Part shown: piece by piece, positions 47,432 to 55,509 of the stretch
Layout: each line of letters opens with the position of its first letter
How positions within the stretch are numbered: position 1 is the stretch's first letter
From: Candidatus Nitronereus thalassa
GTDB taxonomy: Bacteria; Nitrospirota; Nitrospiria; Nitrospirales; UBA8639
Direction of reading: 5' to 3'
Length of the DNA stretch: 64,000 nt
Assembly: GCF_032191465.1 (NCBI RefSeq)
Contig: NZ_JAQOUE010000001.1
Location: 620,001-684,000, forward strand
Translations under genes and position numbers: made by a program
Notes under the pieces: generated by a model
What the model was told of the DNA's origin: nothing
The model's input: the letters and a program-made list of their open reading frames with translations, nothing else
Database searches by the model: none

Positions 47432-48120
47432 ATGTTACTACCCATCATTGTCGGTATCATCCTTGTACTCGCTATCGCCACATTTTTGCGATTCCGATAT
47501 CCAGCTCCATCGACCGGAAATTCCTCGAATGAAGAACAAGAGAACTTCATTGAAACCTATGTGTTTCCGCGAAGAATCGAGCAGAAAGTCAAAGAACAAT
47601 ATTCCCACCTCACCGAGCAGCAAATTTCTCAGGTACTCACCGGTTTACAGGATTTTTTTCATGCCTGCCAACAAGCAAGTCGCATCATAATCGGAATGCC
47701 CTCGCAAGTCGTGGATGTGGCCTGGCATGAGTTCATTCTGGATACTCGGGAATATCAATATTTTTGCGAGCGTGCATTTGATCGATTCCTTCACCATACC
47801 CCGGCAGAAGCCATGCCCTCAGAAGGGGCTAACCAAGAAGGACTGAGGCGCGCTTGGCAACTCACTTGTAGGCGAGAGGGGATCGACCCAAAGTCTCCGA
47901 CCCGACTCCCCTTGCTGTTTGCGCTGGATTCTACTATAGCCTCGATCCCCAGGAAGACGAAGATGCGCCTTACTGCGCGAAACAGATCGGCTGTACATGG
48001 ATCCCCAATCGCAAAGATCCCCCAAAGCGTTTGGAAACTACCTCCTCCTTTGGGAGACGAGACACCAGTAGCTGTGGAGGATGCGCAGGTAGTTGTGGAG
48101 GTGGATGCGGAGGTGATTAA
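47432..48120 (+). pseudogene. Gly/Cys-rich domain protein gene with a -1 frameshift
   Basis: The first 166 codons (membrane anchor at 3-19, then VVDVAWHEFILDTREYQYFCERAF and GIDPKSPTRLPLLFALD) are the start of the glycine-rich domain family. Near 47926 the frame moves by one base: read from GGA at 47926, a 64-codon tail follows that fits the family, GFYYSLDPQEDEDAPYCAKQ, then IGCTWIPNRKD, and ends SSCGGCAGSCGGGCGGD-stop at 48120. In the original frame the tail is unlike any protein and runs to 48208. It is a real lesion, a sequencing error or a programmed shift; a slippery heptamer is not evident. Confidence 0.8.
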
Positions 48121-48591
48121 AAAATTTTCAAGGGATAACCCGGGTATTTTAGTTTGGGGCTTTCCAAGTGGAAGTCTTAAGGTCAGTTGCCTACACCGTG
48201 TTTTCTAAAAGCAAAGACAAGTTGTCCCGACTCAGACAGATTGTCCAGCCCACCTGCCAACAATACAGGATTCAGCGACAAATAACTTAATGAGTAAGCA
48301 AGCTATCATGAGTATTTTTCTTTGATAGACCACTCTTTAGGCACACACCTAATTGGCACAAAGTTTGCGTAAAGTCCGAAGGAAACAAACGTGGCAGCAC
48401 CTGTTCGACAGGATCGTCGCTTTCCAACACGACTGACGGCACTTGGTTAAGCAATGCTCGCATTCGATTTCTCACCATCAAAAACTCACGTAATCTCTAT
48501 CGAGGCCAATGCTCCTTCGCCGCTATCATAACTTTCAGGGTATAAAACTTGCCTAACATCCCATTACCGGAAATTTTTCCAGGCCATAGTT
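48121..48591. other. Gene-free stretch before the NhaD/ArsB-type gene
   Basis: No convincing gene. A minus-strand frame at 48287-48481 (64 codons) has no ribosome-binding site and no recognisable family. A weak dyad CTATCA/TGATAG lies near 48303-48330. The right end leads into the promoter region of the transporter gene. Confidence 0.4.
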
Positions 48592-49920
48592 ATGTCTGAA
48601 ACTGGTGGGTCCCACCTCCTTCTGGCCACCAGTATCCTGCTGGTCACCTATGCGGTCATAATTTCCGAGCGTTTTAACCGTGCCATTGTCGCACTTATTG
48701 GCGCTTCCTTAGTCATAGGACTCGGTGTCCTCTCCCAAGAAGAAGCTATTCGCGGCATTGATTTCAACACCCTTGGATTGCTCGTTGGCATGATGGTGTT
48801 AGTAGGCATCACAAAAGAATCAGGGGTGTTTCAATTTCTCGCTATTAGAGCAGCCAAATTCGCCAGAGGAAAACCCTGGGGCATTTTGGTGATGTTATCA
48901 ATCGTCACGGCGATCCTCTCGGCGTTTCTGGATAATGTCACCACCGTCCTCCTTGTGGCACCCGTCACCTTACTTATCGCCGACGAATTAAAAATCAATC
49001 CCTACCCCCTCCTTTTTGCTGAGATCAACGCATCTAATACAGGAGGAACCGCCACTTTGATCGGAGACCCTCCTAATATTATGATTGGCTCGGCCACAGG
49101 TTTGACGTTTAATGAATTCGCGATAAATCTGTCCCCTGTGGCCTTGATGGTGTTTGGAGCAACTCTTATACCGCTATGGTGGATTTATGGAAAAACCTTG
49201 ACCGCATCCCCCGAGGCGCAAAACCGGATCATGGCTTTTGATGAATATCAAGCCATTCGAGACGTGTTTCTTCTCAAGCAATGCTTAGCCGTATTTGGGC
49301 TTGTGATTATTGGATTTATCTTCGCCCACCCCCTGCATTTAGAACCGGCAACTATCGCACTGGGCGGCGCAGCGCTTCTATTACTGTTGGTGACTTTTCC
49401 CTTAGACCCCGAAAAGGCTGGCCATAAAGTTCATTTATTGTTTGGCCAAGTAGAGTGGATAACGATCTTCTTTTTCTGTGGTTTATTCATTATTGTCGCC
49501 GGGGTGGAGCATGCCGGGCTTCTCAAAAAATTGGCTGACTGGACGTTAGCCTTAACCTCTGGGGACTTTACTGTGACCCTGTTGGCGATTCTCTGGGTCT
49601 CGGCGGTCTTATCCGCCATCGTGGATAACATTCCGTTTGTGGCGACCATGATTCCCATGATTAAAGACATGCTTCCGATATTCGAACAAAGTGGGGTTTC
49701 TGCAGATCAGGTCGTCGGACTTTGGTGGGCCTTGTCGCTAGGAGCCTGCCTGGGGGGAAATGGATCACTCATCGGGGCATCCGCAAACCTGATCGTCGCC
49801 GGAATTGCCGAACGAAACGGCGTACCATTCCGCTTTATGGCTTTTTTGAGAGTCGCGTTTCCTTTAATGATACTCCAGGTTTTAATTGCCAGTGTCTATG
49901 TTTGGTGGAGGTATGCATGA
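48592..49920 (+). CDS. NhaD/ArsB-type (ion transporter superfamily) membrane transporter
   Basis: A 442-residue protein with about 11-12 membrane helices in two inverted halves. The paired signatures are AFLDNVTTVLLVAPVTLLIADELKINPYPLL...INASNTGGTATLIGDPPN in the first half and AIVDNIPFVATMIPMIKDML...GACLGGNGSLIGASANLI in the second, as in NhaD Na+/H+ antiporters and ArsB. No arsenic genes are near, and a CPA2 antiporter gene is next door, so Na+/H+ exchange is the better guess. It overlaps the CBS gene by 4 nt. Confidence 0.88.
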   Translation: MSETGGSHLLLATSILLVTYAVIISERFNRAIVALIGASLVIGLGVLSQEEAIRGIDFNTLGLLVGMMVLVGITKESGVFQFLAIRAAKFARGKPWGILVMLSIVTAILSAFLDNVTTVLLVAPVTLLIADELKINPYPLLFAEINASNTGGTATLIGDPPNIMIGSATGLTFNEFAINLSPVALMVFGATLIPLWWIYGKTLTASPEAQNRIMAFDEYQAIRDVFLLKQCLAVFGLVIIGFIFAHPLHLEPATIALGGAALLLLLVTFPLDPEKAGHKVHLLFGQVEWITIFFFCGLFIIVAGVEHAGLLKKLADWTLALTSGDFTVTLLAILWVSAVLSAIVDNIPFVATMIPMIKDMLPIFEQSGVSADQVVGLWWALSLGACLGGNGSLIGASANLIVAGIAERNGVPFRFMAFLRVAFPLMILQVLIASVYVWWRYA

Positions 49921-50366
49921 ACGCCAGGGATATCATGACTCAAGAGGTGCGTACACTCTCTCCCGAATGCACGATCGGCGAGGCGGTACGCCAATTCGCA
50001 CAGGAAAAAATTCAATCGTTTCCCATTATTGATGCCAATCGGAAACTTCTGGGAACGTTGAATCTATGGAAAATTCTTGAACACGTACTGCCGGATTACC
50101 TGTTATCCGGAGAGCTTCGAGAGGTGGGCTATGCTCCAGATCTCAAACAAATTCACGAACGGTTAGTTGCTGCAAAGCATGAGGCGGTCTCGTCTCTGAT
50201 GACGGTTAATCCACCAGTCGTGAGCCCAGATGATTCCGTATTGGCCTGCGCCACCCTCATCATGAACACTCCAAAAACGGTATACTTACTCCCAGTGGTT
50301 GATACCTCACAACACCTTCTGGGTATCATTGCCCCTTGGGATATCATTAAAGAAATTGCCCAGTAG
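49917..50366 (+). CDS. Two-CBS-domain protein
   Basis: A 149-residue protein made of a pair of CBS domains: ARDIMTQEVRTLSPECTIGEAVRQF...FPIIDANRKLLGTLNLWKILE and SSLMTVNPPVVSPDDSVLACATLI...LLPVVDTSQHLLGIIAPWDIIKE. Such pairs bind adenosine nucleotides. The ATG overlaps the stop codon of the NhaD/ArsB-type gene (ATGA), so it most likely regulates that transporter in response to energy state. Confidence 0.9.
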   Translation: MNARDIMTQEVRTLSPECTIGEAVRQFAQEKIQSFPIIDANRKLLGTLNLWKILEHVLPDYLLSGELREVGYAPDLKQIHERLVAAKHEAVSSLMTVNPPVVSPDDSVLACATLIMNTPKTVYLLPVVDTSQHLLGIIAPWDIIKEIAQ

Positions 50367-50400
50367 GCAGGTCCCAAAGGATAGCCCAACTTATCTTTGG

Positions 50401-51621
50401 TTACCCAGCCGTGGGGTTTGGCAGATGATGCTGGTAGTTCTTGTATAGCCACTTGACGGCAAACGGAGGGAACATGGTGGTAAGCGCAATCACAATCACC
50501 ATTCCGGCATAAATTTCATTCGTAAAAATTTCACTCACCCGACCCAATTCAGCAAAAATGAGACCCACTTCTCCGCGTGGAATCATGGCGGTTCCAATGA
50601 TGAGGCGAGCAGGCCAAGGTTCATCAAGCAAAAGCGCCCCAACCATTTTTCCAGCAATCGCCACGACAAAAAGACACAATGAAAAAATCCAAATAAACGG
50701 GGAACTCCAATTGACATCTTGCAAATTTAAGGACAATCCAACCATCACAAAAAATATTGGAGTAAATAAAAAAATAATCGGATTCATTTGCGCCTCAATA
50801 CGTTCGGCAAACGCAGGATCGTAATGCAGGGCCACCCCAAAGGGAAGAAAGAACCGTCGAGAAAGCGCCAAGCCCGCGGCAAACCCCCCAAGCAATTCTG
50901 GGGCCCCCACTTCGTGGGCCAACCATGCAAAAAACAGCACCAGTGAGACCACAGAGGTTGGAATTAATCCTGAAATGGTTGTGACTTGTTCGAAACGATG
51001 AATGATCTGAGAAATCAATTTTGCGGCGATAGGGGCAAGGATAAAAAACGCGGCTAAAAACGCAAGGACCTTGCTGGCATTAAACAAGTTGATTCCGCCT
51101 CCAATGGAAAATTCGTACAGGAGGGCAAGCAAGACTACCCCCAAGACATCGTCCAGAACCGCCGCTCCTAAAATGATCTGGCCTTCTCGATTTTGATGAC
51201 GATTCAGATCCATCAATACCCTGACCGTAATCCCAATGCTGGTGGCGGTTAAAGTCCCCCCAACAAACAATGAAACCAGGAGAGACAAACCAAATACCCA
51301 ATACCCTAGAGCAAATCCCAGAATAAAAGGCACCACAAACCCCCCTGCTGCGACTATGAAAGAGGCCAGTCCCGTACGTACCAGACGCTTGACATCGGTT
51401 CCTAACCCGACTTCGAATAACAATAAGATGATGCCGATCTCCGCGAGCAACTTGATGACCTCGCCCGGCTCAATCCAACCCAGCAGACTTGGTCCTAAAA
51501 CCACGCCTGCGCAGAGTTCCCCCATTACCCGTGGCGCATGCATGCGTTCCGCAATCTCTGCAAAAATTCTTGCCGTCAGGAGAATAATGAGTAGGTGCAG
51601 GAAAAAGGTATGAACTTCCAC
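50401..51621 (-). CDS. CPA2-family cation:proton antiporter
   Basis: A 406-residue membrane protein with about 12 helices of the Kef/NapA type. It has RVMGELCAGVVLGPSLLGWI in the first helix pair, a conserved LLLFEVGLGTD, and the ion-binding AVLDDVLGVVLLALL with the double aspartate. The end PRGEVGLIFAELG is also typical. No TrkA-N (RCK) domain is fused, so it resembles NapA/NhaS3 Na+/H+ antiporters rather than KefB/C. It is convergent with the CBS gene. Confidence 0.92.
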   Translation of the reverse strand: MEVHTFFLHLLIILLTARIFAEIAERMHAPRVMGELCAGVVLGPSLLGWIEPGEVIKLLAEIGIILLLFEVGLGTDVKRLVRTGLASFIVAAGGFVVPFILGFALGYWVFGLSLLVSLFVGGTLTATSIGITVRVLMDLNRHQNREGQIILGAAVLDDVLGVVLLALLYEFSIGGGINLFNASKVLAFLAAFFILAPIAAKLISQIIHRFEQVTTISGLIPTSVVSLVLFFAWLAHEVGAPELLGGFAAGLALSRRFFLPFGVALHYDPAFAERIEAQMNPIIFLFTPIFFVMVGLSLNLQDVNWSSPFIWIFSLCLFVVAIAGKMVGALLLDEPWPARLIIGTAMIPRGEVGLIFAELGRVSEIFTNEIYAGMVIVIALTTMFPPFAVKWLYKNYQHHLPNPTAG

Positions 51622-51840
51622 AGTTACCCCATACGTAAGTGGAATTAAACTCAGGTAAGCAGCGACTTACACAACAAACCCAATATGCCTCAGGGTCTCA
51701 ATAAATGCTACCCCTTAAATACACGTATGAAAGGAAGGTGCGATCCAGGAGGGAGCGGATTGTCATATCTAGAAGAAAGCGGGAAAGTAATGTAATCTTA
51801 AGAAAGAAAGTGGACCCTTTGGCATGTTTAATGGAGACTA

Positions 51841-52173
51841 ATGATGAGTGGATCCTACAAGGGTCGTCACAAATTACAACGGCTCCAAAAACCTCAAAGC
51901 AACCGTCCCGTGGAAGACGTAGTCAAAGAATTACAACAAAAACAACCACGCCACCCACCCTACCGAGAACAGTCATTTAAAATTCATGGTTTGATTTGCG
52001 CCAAATGCGCCAGGGAGTTTGATGAAAGCAATAAACATCTGCTCACCGTCCATCATAAAGACGGTAATCATCACAATAATCCTTCTAATGGGTCAAATTG
52101 GGAAAATCTCTGCGTCTACTGCCACGATGACGAACACAGCCGAGGAATGCTTGGCGACTATTTGAGCTCTTAA
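51841..52173 (+). CDS. yajD: YajD-type HNH nuclease-like protein
   Basis: A 110-residue HNH protein very close to E. coli YajD. The zinc-binding and active site reads CAKCAREF, then LTVHHKDGNHHNNPSNGSNWENLCVYCHDDEHS: two CxxC pairs, the HH dyad and an Asn as in the HNH fold. The N-terminal 45 residues are basic and without a known domain. GGAG precedes the ATG. It lies 287 nt before the HD-HSP90-like gene on the same strand and may or may not share its transcript. Confidence 0.88.
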   Translation: MMSGSYKGRHKLQRLQKPQSNRPVEDVVKELQQKQPRHPPYREQSFKIHGLICAKCAREFDESNKHLLTVHHKDGNHHNNPSNGSNWENLCVYCHDDEHSRGMLGDYLSS

Positions 52174-52460
52174 GCCAGGGAATTTCGATTTTTGACTGAG
52201 ACCATTAACCGTGTGCAGACTGGATCCAATTCTACCCAATCTCCCAAAAACCAAGCTCGTCATTGAAGTTTAATAGTATTGTGGTGTACTTTTGAATCTA
52301 TAATCATCGGTTCTATTTGTCCCTGATTTTTTTAAGTGTTCTGTATCATTAGTCCCAGGCATCTGAATCATTTGGCTATTTGCCAGGTGAAATATTCTCA
52401 TGCACGAGTTGAGATAACTCTTCCATAATGAAATAACGGCGTGCCCGGAGCCATTCTAAT

Positions 52461-55430
52461 ATGAGATTAGACCCTCAAAACACACCTTTATTTAATTACT
52501 TATACCAAAAAAGCTCCGTTTATCATGGTAAGGCCTTAGAACTTCGAGAAGCGATTCAAGATTGGTTAGCCTACATTCCCGAAACCTTTCCACATTACAC
52601 CAGACATACTGTTCAACATAGTGATGAAATCATTTTGCAGATATCAAAAATTCTTTTCTTCGACGATGATCCAAACAAGGGGTCCATTCAGCTTTCAGCG
52701 GTTGAGGCATATATATTAATTGCCGCAGCCTATCTACATGATGCTGGAATGGTCACTTCAAATAAGGAAAAAGAGAATATATTACAATCGGAAGATTGGA
52801 AAATTTGGACTACTTCTGGTGGCGGAAAAAAAAGATGGGAAGAAATAATTCAACTTCGAGCTAATAATCGTCCACCTGATGAAACGCTTCGAAATTTCCT
52901 AGCTGATCTACAAATTCGCTTCTTAGTAGCAGAATATATCCGTCGTTATCATCATATTAGAGCCATGAATGTAATTAGTGAGCACCAAGCATCATTAGGC
53001 CGATTTGCTTTTGATGATCCAATTTTGTCCCGCACCATAGCGGATGTCTGTGTTGCACATGGATATAATCTTCATGAACTTGAAGATAGAGAGCGCTATC
53101 CCGACCAAAGAGATATTCGAGGAGAAAAAGTCAATGTCCGATTAATGGCAATTCTTCTTCGGCTGGGAGACCTACTGGATATGACCTCGGACCGTGCCTG
53201 TCCTTTATTGTTGAATGTAGCTTGTCCTTTACCTGCGGATAGCCTGGCTCATTGGACACAATATCGACGAATTAGTCATAGGCTTTCTAGCCCAGACTGT
53301 ATAGAAATTCGAGCAGACTGTCATACACAGGATGAACACACAATATTACAGGATTGGTGTCATTGGATCGTTAACGAAGTCCAAAATTCCTCTGCAGTTG
53401 CAGCACGGTTTACTAGGCACAAGGAGTGGAACCCGCCACAGGCAATTCTGAATGGAGAAAATGCCACTATCCACATTCGTCCAGCATCAACAGCAAGTTA
53501 CGTGCCTTCTAAGTGGACATTTGAATTAGATCATGAAGTCGTTTTCCAACGGCTGGTAAATGACGTTTATGATCACCCTGCAGTGTTTATCAGAGAGTTA
53601 ATTCAAAATGCACTGGATGCATCACGTTCTCAAATGTACGCAGACATAATAATGGAAGGGAAAGCTCCACCGGAATATCCCACACAAGTTCAAAAAGAAT
53701 ATAGAAAGCGATATCCGATTGATATAAGCATCGAATGTAAACAAATTACAAATGCCCTTTCAGAAGAGTTAGAGGAACGGCAAATTTTTAAAATTAATGA
53801 TTGGGGCATTGGAATGGACACAGAAATTATCGAAAGATATTTTCTTCAAGTCGGTCGGTCCTACTATACGACTGATGAATTTCGGCGAAAATTCAGTTTC
53901 GTGCCAACAAGCCGTTTTGGAATTGGGTTCCTTTCTGTCTTCGCCGTGAGCGACCTAGTAATTGTTGATACATATAAACCAACCAGTCCTAACCATGATG
54001 GTGCCATACGAATTAGTCTTTCGGGTCCCAGGAATTATTTGCTTAGGGAAAAATCACAGAGAAGAAAAACCGGAACAAAAATCGAAGTCCTTTTACGAGA
54101 GAATATAGAGCGAGGACAAATTACAAACCTCATATCCAAATGGTGTCGAAGAGTAGAATTTCCGATTGTAGTGAACGACTTCGGAACAAAAACCATAATA
54201 GAAGCTGAACGTCCAGAAGAATTCATAAGTGAAATACCAGATGTAACTGAGGAAGGCGCAACGTTTCGAATACGTTCCTTTCCAATCAATCGTCCTGGTA
54301 TTGAAGGAGAGTTGTATGTTTTTGCTCACATAAATGCTGGCGGAGAATCTTGGGATAAGCTCTATTGGGCGAGACATATCTATCCGTTAAAAGATCCCAG
54401 AGCCACACCCCCTGAATACGTTGAGGATTTAATTTGCACCCATGGAATTGCAGTTGGTGCCCTTAGGCATTGGTTTGGGCATGGTTATTCATCTGCGATG
54501 AGGGCACGTCTGGATTATCGTTCAAATACTCAAGAATTAAACTTATCTAGAAGCACTATCCATAATCGAAGAGAATTGACGGAAAGAGGAGATCCAATGG
54601 TTATTTCCAGATGGGAGGAAATTCTACAGGAGCATTTAAATGGATCATCTTACGCAAATCGAGAAGACGGATGGAAATATAAACAGAGACTTGTCAATCG
54701 CTTTCCACTTCACACCTTTTGGGCTTCGCAACCTGAAACCATACCAATCTATCTGGACAATAAATTCTCAAAACTATCTCTGAAGCAAATTAAACAATTC
54801 GGTTTGATAACTTATGTGATTCCTGCAGGAGCTATTCATAGACATTCTCTTTATGGAGAGGATACGGTAAAAGAAATTCAAATTTCAGATTTGGATAACA
54901 ATGCTCCCACTATTTCGGATAATGACCTGTCTTTTACTTCAGATGAACACATTACCGAAATTTTCGGAAATAGAATTGCAAGCAATGTACGATGGCTAGA
55001 AAGTGGGGACTTTGCTATAGATTGGGAGCTCGGAATTAACGAGCCTGAATATTCACCATTTTATATGACCAGATTTCCTAATTCGGAAATCATTGGATCA
55101 GGCATAATTAGAAAAAGTAGTAAATATTTTGGATCTTACCTATTACTGAATCTCAATAACGAATTTGTACAATGGTTTTTAAGGATTAAACTTGCTTCTA
55201 AGGAACCGCAAAGTCCAGTTACCATGACGCATGCCAATCAAACAAGTCATTTAATTGAAGAATGCATAAAATACCACGGAGGAAAGCTCCATGATCTGTC
55301 TGGCTATTTAAAAGGTTGGGGAAATATCAAAAGTCTAACGGCCGAACTTTGCCCACCAGAAATCGAGTTAAAAAGAAAAATGTTTGTTCTATGCAGAGAT
55401 GAAAATGTAGAAGAGGACTGGCCCTCTTAG
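52461..55430 (+). CDS. HD-domain plus HSP90-like (GHKL) ATPase protein
   Basis: A 989-residue cytosolic protein with two recognisable parts. The HD phosphohydrolase-like part (about 40-330) has H49 and H53 (HTVQHSDE), H93-D94 (AYLHDAGM), H164-H165 and D237 (LGDLLD). The GHKL ATPase (about 360-560) has the N box FIRELIQNALDA, the G1 box INDWGIGMD (D447) and the G2 box SRFGIGFLSVF, arranged as in HSP90. The remaining 400 residues match nothing I know. Codon use is markedly richer in A and T than in neighbours, which suggests horizontal transfer. A role in stress or phage defence is inferred, not shown. Confidence 0.85.
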   Translation: MRLDPQNTPLFNYLYQKSSVYHGKALELREAIQDWLAYIPETFPHYTRHTVQHSDEIILQISKILFFDDDPNKGSIQLSAVEAYILIAAAYLHDAGMVTSNKEKENILQSEDWKIWTTSGGGKKRWEEIIQLRANNRPPDETLRNFLADLQIRFLVAEYIRRYHHIRAMNVISEHQASLGRFAFDDPILSRTIADVCVAHGYNLHELEDRERYPDQRDIRGEKVNVRLMAILLRLGDLLDMTSDRACPLLLNVACPLPADSLAHWTQYRRISHRLSSPDCIEIRADCHTQDEHTILQDWCHWIVNEVQNSSAVAARFTRHKEWNPPQAILNGENATIHIRPASTASYVPSKWTFELDHEVVFQRLVNDVYDHPAVFIRELIQNALDASRSQMYADIIMEGKAPPEYPTQVQKEYRKRYPIDISIECKQITNALSEELEERQIFKINDWGIGMDTEIIERYFLQVGRSYYTTDEFRRKFSFVPTSRFGIGFLSVFAVSDLVIVDTYKPTSPNHDGAIRISLSGPRNYLLREKSQRRKTGTKIEVLLRENIERGQITNLISKWCRRVEFPIVVNDFGTKTIIEAERPEEFISEIPDVTEEGATFRIRSFPINRPGIEGELYVFAHINAGGESWDKLYWARHIYPLKDPRATPPEYVEDLICTHGIAVGALRHWFGHGYSSAMRARLDYRSNTQELNLSRSTIHNRRELTERGDPMVISRWEEILQEHLNGSSYANREDGWKYKQRLVNRFPLHTFWASQPETIPIYLDNKFSKLSLKQIKQFGLITYVIPAGAIHRHSLYGEDTVKEIQISDLDNNAPTISDNDLSFTSDEHITEIFGNRIASNVRWLESGDFAIDWELGINEPEYSPFYMTRFPNSEIIGSGIIRKSSKYFGSYLLLNLNNEFVQWFLRIKLASKEPQSPVTMTHANQTSHLIEECIKYHGGKLHDLSGYLKGWGNIKSLTAELCPPEIELKRKMFVLCRDENVEEDWPS

Positions 55431-55509
55431 TAGTAGTAAGGATAAATCCGAAATAAAATAGATGTCAGTTTTGCATAACAATTTCAAATATTCTCATTGG
55501 TCTGCCAAT

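Noticed and set aside
48287-48481. 64-codon minus-strand frame
   Set aside because: Plausible composition but no ribosome-binding site, no family and no partner; left as part of the gene-free stretch.
49722-49916. 65-codon N-terminal extension of the CBS protein
   Set aside because: It overlaps the transporter gene in another frame; the ATG at 49917 gives the normal CBS-pair length and the usual ATGA overlap.
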